From: Bubalus kerabau
Lineage: Eukaryota; Chordata; Mammalia; Artiodactyla; Bovidae
Assembly (NCBI RefSeq): GCF_029407905.1
Contig: NC_073637.1
Location: 58,652,501-58,716,500 of the forward strand
DNA: 64,000 nt
Direction of reading: 5' to 3'
Below are positions 33,181-43,407 of this stretch, piece by piece (within the stretch, counting starts at the first letter, position 1; every line of letters begins with the position of its first letter). The notes beneath the pieces are model-generated. The model worked only from the letters and a program-made list of their open reading frames with translations, ran no database searches and was not told the origin of the DNA. A program made the position numbers and the translations under genes.

Positions 33181-35319
33181 ATTTTGATGACGGGTTACAG
33201 CATCTCTAAGAATTTGAGCTTAGTCGTAAGTTATCAGGAAATGAATTTTGAAATCAAGTGGAGAGCATTCTCTTGTCTGTGAACAAATTAGCAGTATACT
33301 GGTTCCTTGTAATAGACTGATACTCTTCTCAAAAGATCTATAATGAAATTGGAAAAGATACAAGGAATCTAAAATGGTCACAATAGAAAATGACTGCCCA
33401 TGGAGAGAGAAGAAAACAAAACAAAACAATAGGAATCAATGGACACAATTGCTGTGAGGACACGTGGCCATTTTCCATTCACATCATGGAAGATGTGAAT
33501 AATATTGATAGTATGGACACTGCCTTATTCTGTTTTGTTGAGCAGTAGGACTAGAAAACACCACCTTACCCATCTAGTTACAAACTTATGGAACTGATTT
33601 CTCTAAGAGGAAGTAGGGGTAGAAAATATAAATAACCTCAAAAATGATTTAACTAACTTTGTGGATGACAGCTTCATAATGGGTTATTACAGGGAGTTAG
33701 GATGTTTTGGGTACACTCCTAACCTTTGAGGCTGACATCAAAGAACAGCCATTCTTCCCACAGCATGTCCCTTGGTGCCATCATCAGAATCCTGGACAGG
33801 AAGAAGTGTGAGTCTGATCCAATGTGGCAAGACCCAGTAGACTCTGTGCCAGGTTTGTGTGGGTTGTAAATTTAGGGTAAATTCCAATATGAGGGTTGTA
33901 AATTTCAGTGAATGAAAACTTGAAAATCTTAACTTCTATATTTCCTAATCGTTGTTACTTCTTCTTTATATAATGTACTCTTAAACCTCATTTTTCAGCT
34001 GTTTGAGAGATCTCTTATTATCTAGCTTTTATTTGACGAGGATGGTACCTGGTAACCAAATAGTTTCCTATCCTGAGGGTTGAATAGGGTCAACAAATAA
34101 CCTTGGAAAATAAATCTTACACCCACGTTTCTTTTGCACATTAACCCATTTTTAATTGGCAGTTTAAGATTGAAAAACTACGATGGAAAGATTTTACTTT
34201 AATTATGATTTTCAATTTTTCTGAGAGATAAAATTCCCCTTTGAATTGATTATAATCTATGTACAAAAAGCAGGTTTAGGGTTAGGGTTAATTAATCTCT
34301 CTGAGATTAATTTTCTTTATTATAACTTTTATTTTGGAGGGAGGTGCTACATTCAAAACTTGGATCTGAATGCATTAAAGTAATGTGTAGGAGTCAAGGG
34401 AGGATCTTGTTTTGAAATGGATTTGCATTCAGTAGGTGTAGGGGGAGGCCTGAGATTCTGCTTCCAGAGGGTGCTGCTGCCTGGAGTCTAGGGACCACAT
34501 TTTGCAGAGCAGGACTTGAAAGGAGTACTTGCTAATATAGCACTGTAGTTTGAAAAACCAATCTTGGTTTCAGCTTTCCCACTAAATGTTTTTGGAAAGT
34601 TTAGGGAATAATTAAAACAAATAACTTATATGAGCATGATCCAAATACTACATTTATTTGGATGTTGAACTAATCTAGAAAGTCCTTTTCCACCTCGTGT
34701 GAATTCTTCCCATCTCTCTTCCCTTTCCTTCTTGAATATTTCAGTTCAGTATTGAAAAGTGGGGGCTAAATGATACAAATGTTTCTTGATTCTATTAAGT
34801 TAAACACACACAAACACACACACACACTCCTTAGTTCTGTGTACTTTGCCTAATTACTAGCAATAAAACTCAGTAAAGAGATTTAAGGCTTATGAATGTT
34901 CTACTTGGAGGAAATTGTAATTATGGTTATTAAGGCCTTTGGGTTTCTCTGTGTATTTTAAGCAAATTAAAATTTTTATTTTTTCTAAAGAGACAGTAAC
35001 ACTTCCCTGAAAAATTATGACCTTTGCTGGGGTATGCATGTGCGTTCAGTGCCTATGGTGCAAACGGCACATGGGCAACTTTGTTCTTGTAGATGAATCA
35101 CAGACATTAAGGACTGTTTTTCTCCACTCCACATGTGAAAGTAGAATAATGAAAAGTAGAAACTAAGAAGTGGAGAAAAGTAGTCCATTGTATTTTGCTA
35201 CCAAAATTATTTTTAAAACGTAATTATTACTTTCAATTCTTTAAAACATTTTAAGGCAGAATAATTGTCACTTAACTTTTATTTCCAAAGTAATTTTGTT
35301 TTCTCTTAAGGTAACATGG
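33181..35319. other. Unassigned AT-rich DNA, no gene seen
   Basis: Contains a short TTAGGG-like run at about 34273-34290 and an interrupted (AC)n microsatellite at about 34804-34828. No protein motif. Confidence 0.45.
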
Positions 35320-35480
35320 GTTTATTGTAAGACTTGATGAAATGCCAAAGAGTGTACAGAAAAATGATGGATTCATTCTCCTTCCTTGCATTAACCACTG
35401 TTAATGTTGTTGCATCTGTATTTCTAAGATATTTTTTCTGTGTGTATTTAGAATATAGACATTTCCTAAGACCCATGCCC
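35320..35480 (-). mobile_element. Old L1 3' fragment, tentative
   Basis: 'ttaaccactgttaatgttg' followed by 'ttttttctgtgtgtattt' resembles old L1 3' sequence in reverse orientation. Very diverged. Confidence 0.35.
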
Positions 35481-35589
35481 AGGGGTGCAGCAAAGTTGCT
35501 TTATTTTCTACACTTGAGTTTGGTGTCTGTCTCAAAGCCTTGTTCTTCTTAGTAGTGGAAAATTAATCCTGGTAAATTCGAGTACTCTG

Positions 35590-36060
35590 TCAATTAAGTG
35601 TTTTTCCATTTTCATCCCCAGATGAGCTCTGCCCTTTCCTCCTCCTCACCACTGGCTTCTCAGCAAGGTTTGCATCAGGCTTGTCTGGGGAGAAGAAGCA
35701 GTGGGGGGGCCTCTGTCATCCCAGCGCCACTCTGCACTGTTGTGCAAGGTCAGCGTTGGTCTTGACTCTTCCATGGCTAGCCCTGCACACTACTGCCAGG
35801 ACCTCAGTTCATGCCCGCAAGGCCTCTGCCCTCTGGCCCTAACCTGTGGACTCTATCAGCCCCATCTGAGCTCTTCTTGGCATGTGAGGTAATTTCGGAT
35901 GGTCTCCTAGACTGCTTTGGGCGTGAGAGGCCTTCGCAGGCTCTCCATACCTCACTCCCATGTCTCCATCTCGTGGCTCTTAAGTGTCCAGCTTGGAAGC
36001 ACACATCTAGATATGCCTACATTCTTGGGTTTCACATATATCTTCTGGTCTGACTCTCTA
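35590..36060. other. GC-richer segment, unassigned
   Basis: Clearly richer in C and G than its surroundings, with short frames on both strands (63, 66 and 80 codons), none with a known domain. It could be an old repeat or a decayed pseudogene. No identity can be supported. Confidence 0.3.
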
Positions 36061-36530
36061 GCTTATCTGGACAAGATATGAATATTAAGGTTAGGGCATA
36101 TGACCCTTGGTAGAGACACACTCCGCCTAAACTGAGTGTTCTCTTCTTCCTCCCCAACCTGGCAATTCATGGGGTCTTTATCCTGTCTAAGCAGGTAATT
36201 GGCTCTGATAATCTTTCATGCTTATTTAGGACACAAACTTTTGTTCTCTGTGAATTTTGCCTCCTGTTTTTGAAAGTCAAAACTCAGTGTCTCATAACAT
36301 GGTGAAATGAAAGGAATGGGAAGGTTTTGTTTCTTTTAAGGGTTTTAAAATCTCATTTGGAAACTTAAAATTTGAGTATATGCACTTCTTTCTTTGAGAA
36401 ACTCTTCCCTGAGCCAGTGAATTCCACGTGTTTATTTGAATAAAGAAAAACCTAAGGACTAAGAATGAACTTAAAAGAAAAAAAATCAGTTATACTCCAG
36501 AATATAATGCCATTATACACATGTATGTGT
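36061..36530. other. Unassigned DNA, no gene seen
   Basis: No repeat or coding signal recognised. Confidence 0.4.
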
Positions 36531-36534
36531 TTTT

Positions 36535-37130
36535 AAATCCAATGAGTCCTGTATCATTTTTATAATTTGCCTTCTCACATTTTTCTGTATCAAAAGAGCC
36601 TTCTTTGCATGATAACATTGCTATATATGACAAACGATCTTTAAAGTCGGTATTTTAGATCTAATATAAACTATTCAGTATATTCTGTTGCTGCACATTT
36701 TGGCAGTTTACCACCTTTTCGCTATAAAAACAAATGCTGTGATGTGAATTTTATACCTTTATGTGTTTGTCCATTTCTTTCTGTAGGATTCCTGAAAGTT
36801 ACATTGCTGGGTCAAAGGAAAACTACAGTATTGCTAAATTATACTCTAGAAGATCTGTACTAATTCACGTTACTACCAGGAGTATATGAGGTCATCGTTT
36901 TCTAAATCCTTAAAGATAGTTTTTAATCAGCCAACTCCTAAACTTTAATATATGATGAGGTTGACTGCTTGTTTTAATTTGCATATTTTTTGTCACTAGT
37001 GAGGTTGAACATATTTTCATGTACATTTTTCCATTTCTTTGATCAATGTTTAGCAGTTTAAGTTCCCTGCTTCCTCTTCTAAGAGAACCATTCTCCATGT
37101 TGATCTACAGGTATTGAGTACACAAAAAAT
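36535..37130 (-). mobile_element. Old L1 fragment, ORF2 C-terminus and 3' part
   Basis: Reverse orientation. 'catttttccatttctttgatc', 'ttgtcactagtgaggttgaa' and 'ctgggtcaaaggaaaac' occupy the same order as in the 3' part of L1. The - strand translation 'MYMKICSTSLVTKNMQIKT' (36910-37098) is a decayed form of the ORF2 segment 'KHMKRCSTSLIIREMQIKT' seen in the young copies in this window. Confidence 0.75.
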
Positions 37131-37272
37131 TGTACTCTTTTTGTGTGTTGCTATAATTTTTTTCCAATTTGTTTCTTTGTTTAATAAGTTTTTTTTTTTG
37201 CAATTTCTGACTTTATCACACAGCCTTTCAGGAGATTCTTTTGCTCTGAAAACATAGATTTTAAAATAGGTA

Positions 37273-37282
37273 AGCCTTTTTA
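37273..37282. repeat. Target duplication, first of three copies
   Basis: AGCCTTTTTA. The same word is at 37349-37358, and AGCCaTTTTA at 37492-37501. The three copies bracket an L1 tail and then a SINE. Confidence 0.75.
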
Positions 37283-37348
37283 TTTTATTTTATTTTATTT
37301 TTTAAACCTCAAACACTGTATTAGTTTTGCCAAACATCAAAATGAATC
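37283..37348 (-). mobile_element. 66-base L1 3' tail insertion
   Basis: T-rich tail and 'actgtattagttttgccaa' on the + strand, which is the extreme 3' end of an L1-BT-like element in reverse orientation. Bounded by perfect AGCCTTTTTA copies. Confidence 0.8.
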
Positions 37349-37358
37349 AGCCTTTTTA

Positions 37359-37491
37359 CCTTTCACTTTTCACTTTCGTGCATTGGAGAAGGAAATGGCA
37401 ACCCCCTCCAGTGTTCTTGCCTGGAGAATCCCAGGAACGGGGGTCTCACAGAGTCGGACACGACTGAAGTGACTTAGCAGCAGCAGCAGCA
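37359..37491 (+). mobile_element. ART2A-type SINE fragment
   Basis: Starts 'ctttcacttttcactttcg', continues 'gcattggagaaggaaatgg' and ends 'gacttagcagcagcagc'. An internal deletion removes the 'ggagcctggtgggctgccg' section. It sits directly against the second target copy. Confidence 0.85.
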
Positions 37492-37502
37492 AGCCATTTT
37501 AC

Positions 37503-38320
37503 AAAGTGATTATTTTTTTTTTATCACATATGTGTGAAATTTAGGTACATTTAAATGTTTATAGTAGTTTAATACTTGAATCTAATTTTGTTTTTCACTG
37601 ATATTTCTTATGTAATAATACTATTTTTCTTTATGCCAACTGGTCTCTACTAGGCTACAGTGAAAAAGTTGCTATTTCATGATTATTAACCCACAGAGAG
37701 CAAGTTACAGTGGTTTGTGAGATGCTGTACATCTCCCAGGCAGTAAGTGAATTGAATGTTACGAAAATGTTATCAATGAGAGCATGAACTTGAGTGTCTT
37801 ATCTCTTTTATGGAAGGTGATCCTTGAGGCCAGTTGGCTGCTCTGTGTGTGAAGCTGGTCACATGCTAGATCATGGAGAGTGATGAGCTGAAGTGGACAG
37901 GACATGTCTGTTTGATGGAGGCAACTGCCATATACCTCAGTTGATGGTTATTAAGCAGGAATGATGGTATGATGCCCATACCATCTGATTATTCAAGAAA
38001 AAACAAGAAAGCTGAATTTCCATAAAAAAAATTTAGGGGGAAAACAGAGTACTTCTATAGTCTGCCTAGGGCTCATGGCCATCAGGTGGGAATCTCTGCT
38101 TTATATTCTTTGGAGGCAGAACTGCTATATGTAAATAGTGTCCCCTAGAGCTTTGTAGTGTACGACTTCATGTGGTGGCCTTAGAAATGCTTCTATTCCA
38201 CAATGATAGACTGGTTTTCCCAAAAAGTACCTAATGTCACCCCAGCCCACTTGCTTGGGGTGTATGGGCATGTATATATGTGTCTGTGCTTGCACAAGTG
38301 CCTGTGTGTATGGGCCTGAT
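37503..38320. other. Unassigned DNA, no gene seen
   Basis: No young repeat or frame with a motif. Confidence 0.45.
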
Positions 38321-38332
38321 TAATTGCTTCTT

Positions 38333-39095
38333 TATTTTATTTTATTTTTATTTATTTTTTTACTTTACAATATTGTATTGGTTTTGCCATACATCAACAT
38401 GCATCCGCCACGGGTGTACACGTGTTCCCCATCCTGAACCCCCCTCCCACATCCCTCCCCATACCATCCCTCTGGGTCATCCCAGTGCACCAGCCCCAAG
38501 CTTCCTGTACAATGGAGTATTACTCAGCAATTAAAAAGAATTCATTTGAATCAGTTCTAATGAGGTGGATGAAACTGGAGCCTACTATACAGAGTGAAGT
38601 AAGCCAGAAAGAAAAACACCAATACAGTATGCTATGCTATGCTATGCTATGCTAAGTCACTTCAGTCGTGTCCGACTCTGTGCGACCCCATAGACGGCAG
38701 CCCACCAGGCTCCCCCGTCCCTGGGATTCTCCAGGCAAGAACACTGGAGTGGGTTGCCATTTCCTTCTCCAGTGCATGAAAGTGAAAAGTGAAAGTGAAG
38801 TCGCTCAGTCGTGTCTGACTCTTAGCGACCCCATGGATTGCAGCCTAACAGGCTCCTCCGTTGATGGAATTTTATACTAATGCATATATATGGAATTTAG
38901 AAAGATGGTAATGACAACCCTGTATGTGAGACAGCAAAAGAGACAGATGTATAGAACAGTCTTTTGAACTCTGTGGGAGAGGGAGAGGGGATGATTTGGG
39001 AGAATGGCATTAAAACATGTATAATATCATATAAGGAATGAATCTCCAGTCCAGGTTCTTTGCAGGATACAGGAAGCTTGGGGCTGGTGCACTGA
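38333..39095 (-). mobile_element. L1 with 5' inversion (twin-priming type), SINE nested
   Basis: Left part (38333-38507) is the L1 3' UTR and tail in reverse orientation. Right part (38508-39095) is L1 ORF2 end plus 3' UTR in forward orientation ('caatggagtattactcagc' to 'ggggctggtgcactg'), split by a SINE at 38629-38874. The two parts overlap at the join: ACAGGAAGCTTGGGGCTGGT and the following bases occur in both, forming a 26-base inverted repeat. TAATTGCTTCTT at 38321-38332 and 39096-39107 brackets the whole element, so it is one insertion. Confidence 0.85.
38629..38874 (-). mobile_element. ART2A / Bov-A2 dimer SINE inside the inverted L1
   Basis: Reverse-strand dimer: (TATGC)n then 'ctaagtcacttcagtcgtg', first unit with 'gacggcagcccaccaggctc', link 'gtgaaaagtgaaagtgaag', second unit to 'ctcctccgttgatggaatt'. 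It breaks the L1 text between 'caatacagtat' and 'actaatgcatatata', so it is younger than the L1. The pentamer TATGC is repeated five times at its left border. Confidence 0.9.
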
Positions 39096-39168
39096 TAATT
39101 GCTTCTTAATGATATTGAGCAGACAATCCTTCATCATCTGTCTACTAGCTCCTTATCTTCCTCTTTGG

Positions 39169-39182
39169 CTCCACTTCTTTTT
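39169..39182. repeat. Target duplication of full-length L1, left copy
   Basis: CTCCACTTCTTTTT is repeated exactly at 47571-47584. In the sense of the element it reads AAAAAGAAGTGGAG, A-rich at the nick side as expected of L1 endonuclease. The T-rich end merges into the poly-A tail, so its length could be a few bases different. Confidence 0.95.
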
Positions 39183-39201
39183 TTTTTTTTTTTTTTTTTT
39201 T
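39178..39201 (-). other. L1 poly-A tail
   Basis: 24 uninterrupted T on the + strand. The first few belong ambiguously to the target duplication. A pure run of this length suggests little time for decay. Confidence 0.9.
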
Positions 39202-39539
39202 AATTTTATTTTATTTTTAAACTTTACATAACTGTATTAGATTTGCCAAATATCAAAATGAATCCGCCACAGGTATACATGTGTTCCCCATCCTGAACCC
39301 TCCTCCCTCCTCCCTCCCCATTCCATCCCTCTGGGTCGTCCCAGTGCACCAGCCCCAAGCATCCAGTATCGTGCATCGAACCTGGACTGGCAACTCATTT
39401 CATACATGATATTTACATGTTTCAATGCCATTCTCCCAAATCTTCCCACCCTCTCCCTCTCCCACAGAGTCCATAAGACTGTTCTATACATCAGTGTCTC
39501 TTTTGCTGTCTCGTACACAGGGTTATTGTTACCATCTTT
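39202..39539 (-). other. L1 3' UTR
   Basis: Non-coding segment between the ORF2 stop and the tail. It includes an A/G-rich stretch ('gggagagggagagggtggga' in sense). The same text is present in the truncated copy at 17402-17747 and in the inverted copy at 38.3-39.1 kb, which confirms the family relationship. Confidence 0.85.
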
Positions 39540-42500
39540 CTAAATTCCATATATATGCGTTAGTATACTGTATTGGTGTTTTTCTTTCTGGCTTACTTCA
39601 CTCTGTATAATAGGCTCCAGTTTCATCCACCTCATTAGAACTGATTCAAATGTATTCTTTTTAATGGCTGAATAATACTCCATTGTGTATATGTACCACA
39701 GCTTTCTTATCCATTCATCTGCTGATGGACATCTAGGTTGCTTCCATGTCCTGGCTATTATAAACAGTGCTGCGATGAACATTGGGGTACTCGTGTCTCT
39801 TTCCCTTCTGGTTTTCTCAGTGTGTATGCCCAGCAGTGGGATTGCTGGATCATAAGGCATGTCTATTTCCAGTTTTTTAAGGAATCTCCACACTGTTCTC
39901 CATAGTGGCTGCACTAGTTTGCATTCCCACCAACAGTGTAAGAGGGTTCCCTTTTCTCCACACCCTCTCCAGCATTTATTACTTGTAGACTTTTGGATTG
40001 CAGCCATTCTGACTGGCGTGAAATGGTACCTCATAGTGGTTTTGATTTGCATTTCTCTGATAATGAGTGATGTTGAGCATCTTTTCATGTGTTTGTTAGC
40101 CATCTTTATGTCTTCTTTGGAGAAATGTCTATTTAGTTCTTTGGCCCATTTTTTGATTGGGTCATTTATTTTTCTGGAGTTGAGCTGTAGGAGTTGCTTG
40201 TATATTTTTGAGATTAGTTGTTTGTCAGTTGCTTCATTTGCTATTATCTTCTCCCATTCTGAAGGCTGTCTTTTCACCTTGCTAATAGTTTCCTTTGATG
40301 TGCAGAAGCTTTTAAGGTTAATTAGGTCCCATTTGTTTATTTTTGCTTTTATTTCCAATATTCTGGGAGGTGGGTCATAGAGGATCCTGCTGTGATGTAT
40401 GTCAGAGAGTGTTTTGCCTATGTTCTCCTCTAGGAGTTTTATAGTTTCTGGTCTTACGTTTAGATCTTTAATCCATTTTGAGTTTATTTTTGTGTATGGT
40501 GTTAGAAAGTGTTCTAGTTTCATTTTTTTACAAGTGGTTGACCAGAGTTCCCAGCACCACTTGTTAAAGAGATTGTCTTTAATCCATTGTATATTCTTGC
40601 CTCCTTTGTCGAAGATAAGGTGTCCATATGTGCGTGGATTTATCTCTGGGCTTTCTATTTTGTTCCATTGATCTATATTTCTGTCTTTGTGCCAGTACCA
40701 TACTGTCTTGATAACTGTGGCTTTGTAGTAGATCCTGAAGTCAGGTAGGTTGATTCCTCCAGTTCCATTCTTCTTTCTCAAGATCGCTTTGGCTATTCGA
40801 GGTTTTTTGTTTTTCCATACAAATTGTGAAATTATTTGTTCTAGCTCTGTGAAGAATGCTGTTGGTAGCTTGATAGGGATTGCATTGAATCTATAGATTG
40901 CTTTGGGTAGTATACTCATTTTCACTACATTGATTCTTCCAATCCATGAACATGGTATATTTCTCCATCTGTTAGTGTCCTCTTTGATTTCTTTCACCAG
41001 TGTTTTATAGTTTTCTATATATAGGTCTTTAGATTCTTTAGGTAGATATATTCCTAAGTATTTTATTCTTTCCGTTGCAATGGTGAATGGAATTGTTTCC
41101 TTAATTTCTCTTTCTGTTTTCTCATTATTAGTGTATAGGAATGCAAGGGATTTCTGTGTGTTGATTTTATATCCTGCAACTTTACTATAGTCATTGATTA
41201 GTTCTAGTAATTTTCTGGTGGAGTCTTTAGGGTTTTCTATGTAGAGGATCATGTCATCTGCAAACAGTGAGAGCTTTACTTCTTCTTTTCCAATTTGGAT
41301 TCCTTTTATTTCTTTTTCTGCTCTGATTGCTGTGGCCAAAACTTCCAAAACTATGTTGAATAGTAATGGTGAAAGTGGGCACCCTTGTCTTGTTCCTGAC
41401 TTTAGAGGAAATGCTTTCAATTTTTCACCATTGAGGATAATGTTTGCTGTGGGTTTGTCATATATAGCTTTGATTATGTTGAGGTAGGTTCCTTCTATTC
41501 CTGCTTTCTGGAGAGTTTTGATCATAAATGGATGTTGAATTTTGTCAAAGGCTTTCTCTGCATCTATTGAGATAATCATATGGTTTTTGTTTTTCAATTT
41601 GTTAATGTGGTGTATTACATTGATTGATTTGCGGATATTGAAGAATCCTTGCATCCCTGGGATAAAGCCCACTTGGTCATGGTGTATGATCTTTTTAATG
41701 TGTTGTTGGATTCTGATTGCTAGAATTTTGTTAAGGATTTTTGCATCTATGTTCATCAGTGATATTGGCCTGTAGTTTTCTTTTTTTGTGGGATCTTTGT
41801 CAGGTTTTGGTATTAGGGTGATGGTGGCCTCATAGAATGAGTTTGGAAGTTTACCATCCTCTGCAATTTTCTGGAAGAGTTTGAGCAGGATAGGTGTTAG
41901 CTCTTCTCTAAATTTTTGGTAGAATTCAGCTGTGAAGCCGTCTGGACCTGGGCTTTTGTTTGCTGGAAGATTTTTGATTACAGTTTCAATTTCCGTGCTT
42001 GTGATGGGTCTGTTAAGATTTTCTATTTCTTCCTGATCGAGTTTTGGAAAGTTGTACTTTTCTAAGAATTTGTCCATTTCTTCCACGTTGTCCATTTTAT
42101 TGGCGTATAATTGTTGATAGTAGTCTCTTATGATCCTTTGTATTTCTGTGTTGTCTGTTGTGATCTCTCCATTTTCATTTCTAATTTTATTGATTTGATT
42201 TTTCTCCCTTTGTTTCTTGATGAGTCTGGCTAATGGTTTGTCAATTTTATTTATCCTTTCATAGAACCAGCTTTTGGTTTTGTTGATTTTTGCTATGGTC
42301 TCTTTTGTTTCTTTTGCATTTATTTCTGCTCTAATTTTTAAGATTTCTTTCCTTCTACTAACCCTGGGGTTCTTCATTTCTTCCTTTTCTAGTTGCTTTA
42401 GGTGTAGAGTTAGGTTATTTATTTGACTTTTTTCTTGTTTCTTGAGGTGTGCCTGTATTGCTATGAACTTTCCCCTTAGGACTGCTTTTACCGTGTCCCA

Positions 42501-43356
42501 CAGGTTTTGGGTTGTTGTGTTTTCATTTTCATTCGTTTCTATGCAAATTTTGATTTCTTTTTTGATTTCTTCTGTGATTTGTTGGTTATTCAGCAGCGTG
42601 TTGTTCAGCCTCCATATGTTGGATTTTTTAATAGTTTTTCTCCTGTAATTGAGATCTAATCTTACTGCATTGTGGTCAGAAAAGATGCTTGGAATGATTT
42701 CTATTTTTTTGAATTTACCAAGGCTAGCTTTATGGCCCAGGATGTGATCTATCCTGGAGAAGGTTCCATGTGCACTTGAGAAGAAGGTGAAATTCATTGT
42801 TTTGGGATGAAATGTCCTATAGATATCAATTAGGTCTAACTGGTCTATTGTATCGTTTAAAGTTTGTGTTTCCTTGTTAATTTTCTGTTTAGTTGATCTA
42901 TCCATAGGTGTGAGTGGGGTATTAAAGTCTCCCACTATTATTGTGTTATTGTTAATTTCTTCTTTCATACTTGTTAGCATTTGTCTTACATACTGCGGTG
43001 CTCCTGTGTTGGGTGCATATATATTTATAATTGTTATATCTTCTTCTTGGATTGATCCTTTGATCATTATGTAGTGACCATCTTTGTCTCTTTTCACAGT
43101 CTTTGTTTTAAAGTCTATTTTATCTGATATGAGTATTGCTACTCCTGCTTTCTTTTGGTCCCTATTTGCATGGAAAATCTTTTTCCAGCCCTTCACTTTC
43201 AGTCTGTATGTGTCCCCTGTTTTGAGGTGGGTCTCTTGTAGACAACATATGCAGGGGTCTTGTTTTTGTATCCATTCAGCCAGTCTGTCTTTTGGTTGGG
43301 GCATTCAACCCATTTACGTTTAAGGTAATTACTGATAAGTATGACCCCGTTGCCAT
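39540..43356 (-). pseudogene. L1 ORF2: endonuclease, reverse transcriptase, Cys/His domain; one frameshift
   Basis: The natural start is the ATG at 43354-43356, giving 'MATGSYLSVITLNVNGLN' for 23 good codons before a frame change; that frame ends at TGA 43276-43278. The remaining 1254-codon frame opens at 43304 and runs to TAG at 39540. Within that frame the endonuclease residues are E24 (QETH), D126 and N128 (GDFN), D186 (RIDH) and D210-H211 (SDHN); all are present. The reverse transcriptase shows 'ISIDAEKAFDKI', 'GTRQGCPLSPLLFNI' and FADD. The C-terminus keeps C-x3-C-x7-H-x4-C ('CWRGCGEKGTLLHCWWEC'). The catalytic Asn of 'LNVNGLN' lies in the cut-off N-terminal piece, so a product started at 43304 should lack endonuclease function while the reverse transcriptase looks intact. 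Confidence 0.93.
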
Positions 43357-43407
43357 TTACTTTATTGTTTTGGGTTCGAATTTATACACCATTTTTGTGT
43401 TTCCTGT
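43357..43407 (-). other. L1 inter-ORF segment
   Basis: 51 bases between the ORF1 TAG and the ORF2 ATG, in frame with ORF1 and open except for its final TAA. ORF1 and ORF2 share one reading phase here. In L1s, ORF2 is translated poorly by reinitiation or an unusual mechanism; the short spacer fits that. Confidence 0.7.

Noticed and set aside
39859..40380. 173-codon + strand frame
   Set aside because: It is the antisense of L1 ORF2. The same antisense frame appears in the other L1 copy (16561-17022, - strand), so it follows from ORF2 codon structure and not from a gene.
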